Part shown: piece by piece, positions 43,507 through 54,001 of the stretch
Position numbering within the stretch: the stretch's first letter is position 1
Layout of the letters: every line of letters begins with the position of its first letter
DNA from: Criblamydia sequanensis CRIB-18
Lineage (GTDB): Bacteria > Chlamydiota > Chlamydiia > Chlamydiales > Criblamydiaceae
Reading direction: 5' to 3'
NCBI RefSeq assembly: GCF_000750955.1
Contig: NZ_CCEJ010000003.1
Location: forward strand, 310,001 to 374,000
Length of the DNA stretch: 64,000 nucleotides
Made by a program: the position numbers and the translations under genes
Notes under the pieces: model-generated
What the model was told of the DNA's origin: nothing
Seen by the model: the letters and a program-made list of their open reading frames with translations, nothing else
Database searches by the model: none

Positions 43507-44370
43507 ATGGCGACGCTTCGTGAAATTAGAAGACGGATAAAATCTGTTGAAAATATTAAGCAAATCACAAAATCCATGGAAATGGTTGCAGCAGCTCGCC
43601 TTCATAAAGCTGCTTTAAAAGCTGAACAAACAGGCCTTTTTTCACGAAAAATGGAAGAGGTTTTAAACCATGTGTTAGAATCCAGCGAACAATTGACGCA
43701 TCCTTTTTTTGAAAAAAGAAAAGACGATAACATTGGCTTGTTAATTGTAGGAGCAGATAGAGGGTTATCCGGTTCCTATAATAGCAATTTATTTGCAGCC
43801 ATCGATCGTTTCTTAGAGAAATATGATAAAGAAAAAGTAAAACTTTATATTTTTGGTAAAAAAGCACTGGAACATTACGAGAGAAGGAAGTGGAATATCC
43901 CATTAACTCAGCTTGACTGGGGAGGAAAAACCACGTTTAAAGATATAAAGAAAATTTCCGATCTGCTTTTTACTTCCTTTTTATCTTATGAGTTTAATGA
44001 ACTTTGGATGGCATCCACTCGCTATATTTCGATTTTTAATAGGAAAGTTGTGATTGAAAAGTTTTTACCTTTAAAAAAATCGCCTCGGGAGAAAGATAAA
44101 CAAAGTGTCGATTTTGTTTTTGAGCCTAGGGTAGAAGAATTATTGCAAGAGCTTATAACTCGTTTTTATCTTGCTAAGATACAAGCGGCTTTAGATGAAT
44201 CGTATGCCGCAGAGCTTGCTGCAAGGGTGGTATCCATGGGCTCTGCAACTAAAAATGCTGAAGATATGATTCATAAATTAACTCTTATTAGAAATAAAGT
44301 AAGGCAAGCTAGTATTACAAAAGAAATGCTTGAAATTTCAGCAAGTGTCGAAGGAATGAGCGGAAGGTAA
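43507..44370 (+). CDS. atpG: F-type ATP synthase subunit gamma
   Basis: The 287-residue central rotor. The N-terminal helix ATLREIRRRIKSVENIKQIT and C-terminal helix NRKVRQASITKEMLEI-type sequence (NKVRQASITKEMLEISASVE) are conserved. 13 bp after atpA and 6 bp before atpD. Confidence 0.96.
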   Translation: MATLREIRRRIKSVENIKQITKSMEMVAAARLHKAALKAEQTGLFSRKMEEVLNHVLESSEQLTHPFFEKRKDDNIGLLIVGADRGLSGSYNSNLFAAIDRFLEKYDKEKVKLYIFGKKALEHYERRKWNIPLTQLDWGGKTTFKDIKKISDLLFTSFLSYEFNELWMASTRYISIFNRKVVIEKFLPLKKSPREKDKQSVDFVFEPRVEELLQELITRFYLAKIQAALDESYAAELAARVVSMGSATKNAEDMIHKLTLIRNKVRQASITKEMLEISASVEGMSGR

Positions 44371-45786
<1,416 letters not shown>

Positions 45787-45790
45787 CGTT

Positions 45791-46198
45791 ATGTATCATT
45801 TGATGGTGCTTACCAAGAAAAAAACGTACTTTGACGGCAAAGCGAGTTCTTTAATAGTTCCCGGCACTATCGGGTATATGCAGATTCTTAAAGACCACTC
45901 GCCGATCATCGCTTCTTTAAAACCCGGCAAGATGCAAGTTAGAAATGGGCAAGGTGAAGAAGTACTCTACGCTATTTCAGGAGGTATTTTCGAATTTAAT
46001 GAAAATAACGCTCTTGTTCTTGCCGATACGTTAGAAAGTTCTGATGAAATTGATATCGAAAGAGCTGAAGCTGCTTTAAAAAAAGCGCTTCACCGTTTGG
46101 AATTTGATAGCGAAACAATCGATATCCATCGTACTATGCAAGCCATTTTAAGGGCTCAAATTAGAATACAAGTTTATGAAAAAGGGCGTTCCCAATAA
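45791..46198 (+). CDS. atpC: F-type ATP synthase subunit epsilon
   Basis: A 135-residue protein with an N-terminal beta sandwich (SSLIVPGTIGYMQILKDHSP) and a two-helix C-terminal domain, so the inhibitory helices appear to be present. It ends the ATP synthase operon; the next gene probably begins 17 bp after its stop. Confidence 0.94.
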   Translation: MYHLMVLTKKKTYFDGKASSLIVPGTIGYMQILKDHSPIIASLKPGKMQVRNGQGEEVLYAISGGIFEFNENNALVLADTLESSDEIDIERAEAALKKALHRLEFDSETIDIHRTMQAILRAQIRIQVYEKGRSQ

Positions 46199-46214
46199 AC
46201 AAAAAGGATCTCTT

Positions 46215-47336
46215 GTGCTAAGAAATTTTCTCATTTTTTTTAGTGTTTTAATTTTTCAAAGTTCCTTAATTTCCGGGGATATAAAACCGAATTGCAGGAA
46301 AAACAACTATAATGGGTGTTGTCAGGAAGCTTGTTTTAACTCTTGTCATATAGCAAACGACTGTTGTTTTAAAGATCCTTGTTGTTTTAATGAGTCTTGC
46401 CTCGATTTCGGATGGGGTTGCGGAGAGGATTTTTGCTGGGATAATCCTTGCGGATTTGACCCTTGCAACGGCGATTTTGGCAAAGGATGCTGTAACCTAA
46501 ATAAAAAACTTTGCTGCAGTGATAAAAATAAAAATGCTTGCGGCGCACTTGGATTTGATCGCGTTGATGATGGCTGCGGAATTGGAAATAAAAAGGGATG
46601 CTGCGGCGGTATTGGGTTTAATCGAACGGAAGTAGGCCTAAATTGCAATAAGCTTCCCTTTAATTGCGCTCGCAATCTTGATGATCTTTTTTTAAGTGAT
46701 AAGCATCCGATTAAGAAAAAATTGGATAAAATTTTTAAGAAAAGAAGAGCTACCGCTTCAATGGAAGAATTAAATGAATCGGACTTTTATGTTCTTCATT
46801 GGGCAGGGGATAGACACCCGATTGTGGCAAGACACCCCGCCTTAAGAGGGTATGTCGTTAAACTATTTGTAGACACCCAAAATGTCGGAAATGGTTATGA
46901 ACACTTTGCAAGAAGGGTTCATAATGCAAGAGAAATTGCTTGCTACATTGAAGAAAATGGTTTAGGAAATTTTTTTAAAGTACCTGAAAAGTGGCTTTAC
47001 AAAATCAAGGATGCTGACGAAGAAACACAAGTTGCTTATCTTTTGATTGCAAAAGATGTTAAACCCCTTTCTCCTAATAAAAATAAGCTAAAGTGGAAGA
47101 GAAGAAACTTTGGGCAAGTTCGTTTAGAAGCTGTCTTTGGGATTATTGACAACCTTGGACTTTTTGACTCGGTTTACATTGATAACATCCCTTTTTGCGA
47201 AGATGGTAAAATAGCTATTATAGACACAGAGCATTTAGGAAAATGGCCGGTGAACTTTTCTAAATTAACCCCTGTTTTCCATCCCTCTCTCCAGGTTAGA
47301 TGGCTAAAATTAATTGAATGCAGAAGAACACATTAG
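46215..47336 (+). CDS. Secreted Cys-rich protein with kinase-like domain
   Basis: From the GTG at 46215 (AAAAAGGA 8 nt upstream) the protein has 373 residues and starts with a signal peptide (MLRNFLIFFSVLIFQSSLIS). About 24 Cys follow within some 135 residues, often as CC pairs. The rest (about 170-373) has a faint protein-kinase-like pattern: YVVKLFVD (Lys), REIACYIEENGL (Glu), DSVYIDNIPF and KIAIIDTEHLGKW in the place of the metal-binding loop. An in-frame ATG at 46176 lies inside atpC and would spoil the signal peptide. Function unknown; a disulfide-crosslinked envelope or secreted protein is an inference. Confidence 0.65.
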   Translation: MLRNFLIFFSVLIFQSSLISGDIKPNCRKNNYNGCCQEACFNSCHIANDCCFKDPCCFNESCLDFGWGCGEDFCWDNPCGFDPCNGDFGKGCCNLNKKLCCSDKNKNACGALGFDRVDDGCGIGNKKGCCGGIGFNRTEVGLNCNKLPFNCARNLDDLFLSDKHPIKKKLDKIFKKRRATASMEELNESDFYVLHWAGDRHPIVARHPALRGYVVKLFVDTQNVGNGYEHFARRVHNAREIACYIEENGLGNFFKVPEKWLYKIKDADEETQVAYLLIAKDVKPLSPNKNKLKWKRRNFGQVRLEAVFGIIDNLGLFDSVYIDNIPFCEDGKIAIIDTEHLGKWPVNFSKLTPVFHPSLQVRWLKLIECRRTH

Positions 47337-47758
47337 GTATGAGCGTACTAATTCAAGATCTCGTTCTGAATCAATTGGAAACCCAATATTACAAGTGGAC
47401 CAAAGAGAGCTCGGAACAAAAAGAAGTCGAGTATTTTTTAGACGGGCATTCCGTAAAAGTTATTTTTCAGAGAGGAAGTCATATTTCTTTAGACGAGGGC
47501 AGGAGAAATAATTGCATTCCAAATAGTATTAATGTACCGACAGAAAACCCTGAGATTTCGAAAATTTTTAAGCAGCGTTTTCCAATGAATAACGAGAAGA
47601 TTTCCACACTTAAAATTTCTACCAATTGCATATTTAAAGTTCGCTATTTTAATTCTTATCAGGAGATGAAAAAAATTTTAGAAGAAGAAAAAGAGTGCAA
47701 TAGACCTAAAGTCGACACCCATTGGCATCCGGACCCTTGCTATTGCGTTCTTTTTTAG
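47318..47758 (+). CDS. Small protein ending in a CaaX box, candidate effector
   Basis: A 146-residue protein with no signal peptide or membrane segment and no fold that I recognise. It ends DPCYCVLF. CVLF is a CaaX box with Phe in the last position, which favours geranylgeranylation or farnesylation by host enzymes, and C141 could be acylated. It overlaps the previous gene by 19 bp, though an ATG at 47339, just past that gene's stop, is an equally good start. Its stop codon abuts the convergent photolyase gene with no gap. A role at host membranes is inferred from the tail only. Confidence 0.65.
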   Translation: MQKNTLGMSVLIQDLVLNQLETQYYKWTKESSEQKEVEYFLDGHSVKVIFQRGSHISLDEGRRNNCIPNSINVPTENPEISKIFKQRFPMNNEKISTLKISTNCIFKVRYFNSYQEMKKILEEEKECNRPKVDTHWHPDPCYCVLF

Positions 47759-49198
47759 TTATTTAGGCAATTTCTTAAAAGCGCTTAAAGCCTTTTCTCT
47801 TTGAAGGGAATGATCAACTATCGGGTAAGGGTAGTTTTCTCCAAGAGTGACACCCGATTTTACCAAAATTTCTCGAGGTGCATTCCACGGCTCATGAATG
47901 TATTTATTGGGAAGATTTTTTAATTCCGGCACCCATTTCCTAACGTATGAACCTTCAGGGTCAAATTTTTGTCCCTGCAGCGTGGGGTTGAAAATACGAA
48001 AATAAGGTGCCGCATCAGCTCCGGAGCCTGCCACCCACTGCCAACTTGCTGAGTTATTAGCAAGATCTGCATCGACAAGCGTATCCCAAAACCAAGAAGC
48101 TCCCTTTTGCCAGGGGATCAAAAGATCTTTTGTCAGAAAGGATGCGACAATCATTCTTACTCTATTATGCATCCAACCTATCTGCCAAAGCTCTCTCATG
48201 CCGGCATCTACGATAGGATAACCGGTTTGACCTCTTTGCCAATCCTTAAGATGCTTTTCATTGATATCCCAGGGAAAGTTCTTGAATCTTGAAACAAAGG
48301 GCTCCTCAGGCAACTCTTTAAAATGGTAAAGTAAATGATAGGAAAATTCTCTCCAAAATAGTTCGCTTTTGAATTTGTCAATGTCATGAGAGGTGTCGCT
48401 TTCTTTTTCCAACTCTTGCTTTAGGGCTTCTAAGATAGTATAGGGGGATATTTCTCCAAAATGTAAATGAGGGGAAAGATAGGAGGTAGTCCCCAATGAT
48501 GGAAAATCTCTTCCTTCCGAATATTCAGTGAGGTTCCTTTTTATAAAATGAGTTAGCCTTTTATGAGCGCCGCTTTCTCCGGGTTCCCAAAAGTTAATAA
48601 TTTCTTTGGCCCAGTTAGGTTTTTCGGGAAGAAGATCGAAGCTTTGAAGGCTTTCTGTTTTAAGGGGTTTTGCAAATCCTATGGCTTTTTTCGGAGCAGG
48701 GAGAGGGAGTCTAAAGTCAAAATCTTTTAAGCAATAATTCAAAAACCTTGTAAAAACTTTAAAAAAACTTCCTTGGGAGGTTTTAGCCTCCCAAGGTTCG
48801 ACAAGGAGGTTGGCTTTGTAGGAGTGAAAATCTAAAGAGCTACGTTTGAAAATTTCTTCTAACCGATCATCGCTTAACAATGAGTCGGGTTCATAATGGC
48901 GATTAAAAAAAATTTCGCGTGCGCTTGTCTCTTTAATAATTTGTTTTAATTCTTCATCAAGCTTGCCTTTTCTTAGAATCAGTTTTAAACCGATTTCTTT
49001 TAAGGATTCTTGAAGGGATTTTAGGCTAAATTCGAGCCAAACTCTTGAAGCGCTCCCCATTTTCCAATTTTTTTGTGAAGCATCATCTAAAACATAAATT
49101 GGAATAATAGGTTTATTTCTTTTTATTGCTTCAATAAGAGCCGGGTTATCTCGAATCCTTAAGTCTTGCTGAAAAATAAGAATGACAGGGTCATCCAT
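47759..49198 (-). CDS. phrB: Deoxyribodipyrimidine photolyase
   Basis: Light-dependent repair of cyclobutane pyrimidine dimers. The 479-residue protein has an N-terminal antenna domain (VILIFQQDLRIRDNPALIEA) and the FAD domain with WREFSYHLLYHF, WQRGQTGYPIVDAGMRELW, GWMHNRVRM and ASWQWVAGSGADAAPYFRIF. Class I CPD type. A photolyase is notable in an intracellular bacterium and fits a free cyst or elementary-body stage exposed to light. Confidence 0.95.
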   Translation of the reverse strand: MDDPVILIFQQDLRIRDNPALIEAIKRNKPIIPIYVLDDASQKNWKMGSASRVWLEFSLKSLQESLKEIGLKLILRKGKLDEELKQIIKETSAREIFFNRHYEPDSLLSDDRLEEIFKRSSLDFHSYKANLLVEPWEAKTSQGSFFKVFTRFLNYCLKDFDFRLPLPAPKKAIGFAKPLKTESLQSFDLLPEKPNWAKEIINFWEPGESGAHKRLTHFIKRNLTEYSEGRDFPSLGTTSYLSPHLHFGEISPYTILEALKQELEKESDTSHDIDKFKSELFWREFSYHLLYHFKELPEEPFVSRFKNFPWDINEKHLKDWQRGQTGYPIVDAGMRELWQIGWMHNRVRMIVASFLTKDLLIPWQKGASWFWDTLVDADLANNSASWQWVAGSGADAAPYFRIFNPTLQGQKFDPEGSYVRKWVPELKNLPNKYIHEPWNAPREILVKSGVTLGENYPYPIVDHSLQREKALSAFKKLPK

Positions 49199-49283
49199 GG
49201 CTTAGCTCTTTGTTTTCAAAATTAAACTAAAAATTTGTACAAAGGCAGCTCAGTTTTAAATTAAAAAAGAATTTCGATGAAGT

Positions 49284-50111
49284 CTATTTTATCTTTTGGC
49301 AATTGGGACAAAAGTGTGTCCCTCGCGTTGCAACTCTAATTTTAACAATAAGAGAGCCGCAAACCAAACAAGGCTTACCATCTTTTCGAAATACTTTCAA
49401 TCTATTTTGATTGCTGCCACCTTTTCCCTTTGCTGAAGCGTAGTTGCTTCTATGATTTCCAAGGGTTGTGCCGTTATTCTCTATTCCTGTTTTAAGCACC
49501 TCTTGAATAGCTAAAACAAGTCTTTCCGTCTCTTTTAAAGTAAGACGGTTTACGATTTCTTGGGGGTGTAATTTTGAAGCAAATAGAGCCTCATCAACAT
49601 AAATATTTCCAAGACCCGCAATTTTAGTTTGATCCAGGAGAAAAGCCTTTAGAGTTCTTTTGCTTTTACTAAATAAGGCTTTAAGTGTCTTAGCGTTAAA
49701 GGTCATGCTAAAAGGTTCCATCCCAAGTTTTGGAAACGGGTCCTTTTCTTCTGAATAATGGATGCGGCCGAATTTTCTTTGATCTTCAAAAACAAGCACT
49801 CGCTTAGAACCTAGAAAAAACTTAGCTCTTTCATGCTTATGGAAGTCTTTTATCTGATTTTGAATCCATAATTTTCCGGTCATTCGCAAATGAAAGCCTA
49901 ATATAAACCCCTTAAAAACAAAAACAATCCATTTCCCCCGTCTATATATATTTAAAATTTTGGCATGAGTTAGTTTTTTATGAAGGTCCTGTTCGGAGAT
50001 ATTTTGCAAAACTTTAGAAAAAGAAAAACTCATTTTGGAGATAGTGTCTCCAACTAATTGATTTTCAATGAGTTCTCCGACAATGGTTTCAACTTCTGGC
50101 AGCTCAGGCAT
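49284..50111 (-). CDS. mutM: Formamidopyrimidine-DNA glycosylase
   Basis: Base-excision repair enzyme for 8-oxoguanine. It starts MPELPEVETIV (catalytic Pro2, Glu3), has the helix-two-turn-helix region QTKIAGLGNIYVDEALF and ends in the zinc finger CLVCG...HFCPNCQ. 275 residues is normal. Co-directional with phrB (85 bp gap), forming a small DNA-repair cluster. Confidence 0.96.
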   Translation of the reverse strand: MPELPEVETIVGELIENQLVGDTISKMSFSFSKVLQNISEQDLHKKLTHAKILNIYRRGKWIVFVFKGFILGFHLRMTGKLWIQNQIKDFHKHERAKFFLGSKRVLVFEDQRKFGRIHYSEEKDPFPKLGMEPFSMTFNAKTLKALFSKSKRTLKAFLLDQTKIAGLGNIYVDEALFASKLHPQEIVNRLTLKETERLVLAIQEVLKTGIENNGTTLGNHRSNYASAKGKGGSNQNRLKVFRKDGKPCLVCGSLIVKIRVATRGTHFCPNCQKIK

Positions 50112-50125
50112 AAGTGAAAAGCTTT

Positions 50126-50157
50126 ACGCACCGGTTCACAAGGAAAAACCGGTGCGT
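50126..50157 (-). terminator. Terminator after the UPF0158 gene
   Basis: An 11-bp stem (ACGCACCGGTT at 50126-50136 with AACCGGTGCGT at 50147-50157) lies 25 bp past the stop codon at 50183. A short T-rich stretch (AAAGCTTTTC) follows on the minus strand. Confidence 0.7.
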
Positions 50158-50182
50158 GAGTGGTTTAAAAATTTTAAATAGA

Positions 50183-51445
50183 TCAGCTATTCTTTTTTTT
50201 AGAAAGTTTCTTTGGATTATTGGGGATGATTTTTCTTACAGGCTTTTTATTATTTCCCGCATCTTTTTGGATAATTCTTTTTTTGCCATTGTCTTTTGGT
50301 TTTTCTTTAATGGCGGGTTTAGCTGGCTTCTGAGGTTTTTGGGAAGCCTCAGGCGATTTCATAATGGATCGAAGAGGCTTTTTCTCTTCTTTGGCTTTTT
50401 CCTTCTCGTCGCTTTTCTTAACAAGGATGGGCTTTTTCTCCGGTTGTTTTGAGGAGGATTCGCCATTAAGAGGTTTGGAAGAAAGAGGTTTTTTTATGGG
50501 GGCAGGCAGCGGTTTTTGAGTCTGAGGGGTTTCATGCGCTGCATCCAAAGCATTTCCTTTTTCGCTCTTTTCCACCCAGCGTTTTGAGAGGTCTCTTAGA
50601 GAAGCCAATTTTTTATTGATGTCGCTTGATTCATCAATATGGGCGATCCCTCGATGAGCTAGAAGCTCTTCCTCGGACTTGTATTTTGAGGAGAAGGAAG
50701 CTGCCGATAGGCCGCTTAAATCCGGCGTAAAGAGGAATTGCCTAACAGAAGAGGGGACGGTTGTATAAATATCTGGTGAAATTTGCGGTTCGAATTCTTG
50801 CTTAACGATTTGTTTTGGCGGCCGTCCACGTTTGGGTCTTGGATTTAAAGCTTCATTCGAGTAATAGGTTTTAGCCTTACTGAAAAGTGTTTTCCTTGCT
50901 TGTAAAATGTCTTTTCCGACTTTGGATTCAAAAAGAGATTCTTTAACCTTTTCAACAATTTTGCTGCCGATATCTAGGTCTTCTTCAAATACAAAGTGGA
51001 AGTGATTATTTCTAAGCCATTCAATAATGCGTATGCGAGAGCGCTCCTGATAGAATTGCTGCCACTTTTCAAGTTCGGTGTGCTGATCATAAATAAAATC
51101 TAAAAAGTTTTCCCTTGCTTCCTTAGATTGAATAATATCAAGAAGCTTTTCTTTAGTGTCGATATCATAAACTTTTTCGTTAACAAAACTTTCCATGATT
51201 TTTTTACTTTCATAGAAGCTAAGTTTTGGTATGAGACAATACCTTTCTGCATTAATTTTTATCTCTTCTTCTAAAGATTCAAGAGCATCTTTCGGCTTGT
51301 CCAAATCAACGTAGATAATGAATCCTTCTACTCTATCCAAGTAAAAGTCTCTTTCATCGTCGGATTTGGCAAAAGCTTCCATCAAGCGATTCGCTCTTAA
51401 GATAAGGGGGTTTTCGGCATTAGGAAAGGATTGTTTTTTAGACAT
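50183..51445 (-). CDS. UPF0158 (CT429-like) protein with AT-hook and Lys/Pro-rich tail
   Basis: Residues about 35-165 match the UPF0158 family as I know it from Chlamydia (FIIYVDLDKPKDALESLEEE, LDFIYDQHTELEKWQQFYQE, IEWLRNNHFHFVFE). An AT-hook-like KRGRPPK lies at about 205-211. The last 130 residues are Lys/Pro/Ser-rich (KKPLPAPIKKPL-like), resembling a linker-histone tail. DNA binding is likely but inferred. The ATG at 51445 is used; the frame opens at a GTG three codons earlier. In C. trachomatis CT429 sits directly by dapF; here five paralogous genes lie in between. Confidence 0.75.
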   Translation of the reverse strand: MSKKQSFPNAENPLILRANRLMEAFAKSDDERDFYLDRVEGFIIYVDLDKPKDALESLEEEIKINAERYCLIPKLSFYESKKIMESFVNEKVYDIDTKEKLLDIIQSKEARENFLDFIYDQHTELEKWQQFYQERSRIRIIEWLRNNHFHFVFEEDLDIGSKIVEKVKESLFESKVGKDILQARKTLFSKAKTYYSNEALNPRPKRGRPPKQIVKQEFEPQISPDIYTTVPSSVRQFLFTPDLSGLSAASFSSKYKSEEELLAHRGIAHIDESSDINKKLASLRDLSKRWVEKSEKGNALDAAHETPQTQKPLPAPIKKPLSSKPLNGESSSKQPEKKPILVKKSDEKEKAKEEKKPLRSIMKSPEASQKPQKPAKPAIKEKPKDNGKKRIIQKDAGNNKKPVRKIIPNNPKKLSKKKNS

Positions 51446-51597
51446 GTCTTGCACCGGTTATGTAGAAAATTATACCTATTTTAGAGCCTTTGATCCATGA
51501 TTTCAAGCAAGAATCTAGAGAAGTGAGCGAAATGGAAAAGAATTTTAACTTGTGATCAATAAAATTTTTTTTAATTAATGCAAAAACGGCTGACTTC

Positions 51598-52347
51598 TTA
51601 GAAACGCTCTAACTTTAGAAGAGATTGTAAGTTCCAAATTAGAGCTTCTCTAATTTTTTCTTTATGTTCCGGAAAGTCAAAGATGAAGGTTTCATACCTA
51701 TAAAGCAGATAGTTTAGGGGACTGTCCTCATTCAAAGGAGGCTTTTCCGAAAAGTAAGGGGAGTCTAAACTTAAACTGTTTAATAAATCACTTAACTCTT
51801 TAGCTACGGTTTTTGTAAACACCTTCCTTCGATTTAGTTCTGCAAGTTCCTTTGCAAGATCGCACTTTTTAAGTAGAAATAGAAACCTCTCTTCTTTAGG
51901 TAGATCCGCACAAAAATCCATTTGATGTCTCAATTTAGTAGAGTCTAAAAGAGCCAAAACAAAGTGAGTCGCCCAGTCATCTTCTCTTTCAAAGAGTTTA
52001 GTTTCGCTGCCATGAGGTTTTATCATTTGCAAAGTTACAATTTTTGCATAAGTGAAAAAACAATCTTCAACAGTTTCGTGTCTTGTGACTTTTCTCATGA
52101 GTTTATGCGAGAAAACATCGGGCTTTTCTTCGCTAAAGTAATGAATTTGGAAGTCGGCAATTAAGGCTTTAAGCTTATTTAAATCCTTTAAACTCTTAGA
52201 TAGAGAGCGGCTTCGGCTTAAAACAGTGACGATAAAACCTTTAAGTCTTGATTGAAAATCATTTCCCTTGATGGAACGACTTTCTAAATCGATAGCAGTC
52301 TGTATCGCTTGTTTTTCATAGTAAAAAGGATCGGTTGAAGAAAACAT
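51598..52347 (-). CDS. Tandem paralog 1 of an unknown family (249 aa)
   Basis: Last gene of a five-member array. Shared features: an N-terminal AIDLESRSIK helix, SRSLSKSLKDLNKLKALIAD, the most conserved block EKPDVFSHKLMRKVTRH (about residues 79-95), DWATHFVLALL (about 125) and a C-terminal helix with YRYETFIFDFPEHKEKIREA. All-helical, soluble, no signal peptide. I recognise no domain. Lineage-specific duplication suggests host interaction, but nothing in the sequence proves it. Confidence 0.7.
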   Translation of the reverse strand: MFSSTDPFYYEKQAIQTAIDLESRSIKGNDFQSRLKGFIVTVLSRSRSLSKSLKDLNKLKALIADFQIHYFSEEKPDVFSHKLMRKVTRHETVEDCFFTYAKIVTLQMIKPHGSETKLFEREDDWATHFVLALLDSTKLRHQMDFCADLPKEERFLFLLKKCDLAKELAELNRRKVFTKTVAKELSDLLNSLSLDSPYFSEKPPLNEDSPLNYLLYRYETFIFDFPEHKEKIREALIWNLQSLLKLERF

Positions 52348-52376
52348 GGCAAACTCTTTTAAGGTAAAATTTTATC

Positions 52377-53123
52377 TTATTGGCCTGCTAAGTCATCCAG
52401 CGCGGCCATTAAGGCTTCCCTTACATTTTCTTCATGGTCCGTAAATTCTGAAATAAATCTTTCACATTTATAAACGAAATAGAGGAAGTGGTTTGTATAA
52501 TGAGGAGGTTCTTTAAAAGAGCTGCAACTGCTTTGAAGGTCTAAGCTTTTTAAGGTATCATTTAAGTTCGCTATAAATTTTGAGCTATATAAATCTCCTG
52601 CACTTACGCCTGCCAGTTCTTTAATTAACTCACATTTTTTTTCAAAAAAATAAAATAACATTTCTTTTGGCATATTTTTAAGGAGCTTTCTTTCCTTGTC
52701 AGTCTGATGGACACCGAAGAAGGTTGAAGTAAAATGAGTTAGCCAATTATCGGGTCTTTGAAGGGTTAAAGCGTTGCAATCCTCGAAAGTGCGAAAAATC
52801 CCTGAGGTCATAATTTTCATGCAATCCAGTAAGTCTTCGTCAATCTTCGGGTGCTTGATGATTTTCTGCATCAATTTATGCGAAAAAATATCCGGTTTTT
52901 CAAGGTTAAAGTAAGTGCTCTTAAATTCTTCTATCAGTTGATTCACTTTTTCTGAATCTTTTAAACTTTTTGAGCTTGAAAAATTACTTGTGGAAACAAG
53001 CGTGATAAATCTCTTAAGAGTTGAGCTGAAGCACTTTTCATCAATAGATCGATTGGCTAGGTCTACCACGGTTTGTAAAAGGAAAAAATGGGTATCAAAA
53101 ATTGAAGAACGCAATTCATTCAT
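52377..53123 (-). CDS. Tandem paralog 2 of an unknown family (248 aa)
   Basis: Same layout as its neighbours: VVDLANRSIDEKCF, SSSKSLKDSEKVNQLIEEFK, EKPDIFSHKLMQKIIKHPKI, NWLTHFTSTFFG and a C-terminal CERFISEFTDHEENVREAL. The start MNELRSS has no strong RBS. It is 29 bp upstream of paralog 1, so the two are probably on one transcript. Function unknown. Confidence 0.7.
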   Translation of the reverse strand: MNELRSSIFDTHFFLLQTVVDLANRSIDEKCFSSTLKRFITLVSTSNFSSSKSLKDSEKVNQLIEEFKSTYFNLEKPDIFSHKLMQKIIKHPKIDEDLLDCMKIMTSGIFRTFEDCNALTLQRPDNWLTHFTSTFFGVHQTDKERKLLKNMPKEMLFYFFEKKCELIKELAGVSAGDLYSSKFIANLNDTLKSLDLQSSCSSFKEPPHYTNHFLYFVYKCERFISEFTDHEENVREALMAALDDLAGQ

Positions 53124-53226
53124 TTAAAAGCTCACCGGTAAAGTTTACAAAGAGAAATGACTTTAGCAAGTTGCTTTAAGGTATGCAAGAGATTTTAGCC
53201 ACTCACACAATATCAGGAGTCATTTA

Positions 53227-53979
53227 TTAGACTTCTTCCGAGTGGTATAGGTCTGCAGTTTCATAAAAAATGTTTAGAGTGGAAATAAGGACTTTTCTTG
53301 CCTCTTCCTTAAATTCTATAAATTGGAGAATAAAACACTCAAATCGGTACAAAAGACAGTTAAAGGTTTTTTCTTTTGGAGCTTCTAAAAATGAAGGGGC
53401 ATTTAGATTTAAATCTTCGATAGCTCTTATTAGCTGCAATACTAACGTTTTGTCGTGAAAGTCTGCTGCATCTGTTTTTATAAGGTCATCGAATAAAGCC
53501 TGCTGCTGAATTAATAAAGCTTCCATTTTTTCTTTAGGCAACTCTTTGCCGAATTCTCTTTGTTCATCGAACTGAGCCGGTCCAATTAAGGCGATAAAAA
53601 AATGAGTCAACCACTTATCAGACCTATTAATTAGAGCAGCACATTCAAATCGATTAGCGATACTTTCGGCGATAATTGTGGTGTCGCTTATATTTAACTC
53701 ATCTACAGGGCCGTGCTTTATCACTTTTTTCATAAGCTTATGGGAAAAGATATCGGGTCTTTCGGAGCTAAAGTAATAGGCCTTGAAATCCTTTACCAAA
53801 GCGTTGACTTTTTCTTTTTCCTTTAAGCTTTTGCACGAAGAATAGTTACTTTTTGCAACTGCCTTAACAAGGTGTTTGACATTGCTGTTAAAATTCTTTT
53901 CTTTAATAGATCGGTCTTCCAACTCAAATGCTATTCTTAGAGCCGATTGTTTATCTAGAATATGCGAAAACCCATTCAT
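53227..53979 (-). CDS. Tandem paralog 3 of an unknown family (250 aa)
   Basis: The frame is open to a GTG at 54024, but those 15 codons lie in the inverted end of the repeat element at 54002-54166. The ATG at 53979 (MNGFSHILDKQSALRIAFEL) lines up with the paralogs. Conserved blocks: DRSIKEKNF, SCKSLKEKEKVNALVKDFKA, RPDIFSHKLMKKVIKHGPV and FECFILQFIEFKEEARKVL. No RBS is evident at the new position, and the element insertion may have replaced the native leader. Function unknown. Confidence 0.7.
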   Translation of the reverse strand: MNGFSHILDKQSALRIAFELEDRSIKEKNFNSNVKHLVKAVAKSNYSSCKSLKEKEKVNALVKDFKAYYFSSERPDIFSHKLMKKVIKHGPVDELNISDTTIIAESIANRFECAALINRSDKWLTHFFIALIGPAQFDEQREFGKELPKEKMEALLIQQQALFDDLIKTDAADFHDKTLVLQLIRAIEDLNLNAPSFLEAPKEKTFNCLLYRFECFILQFIEFKEEARKVLISTLNIFYETADLYHSEEV

Positions 53980-54001
53980 GCGAAAAAAACTTTGTTTATA
54001 A

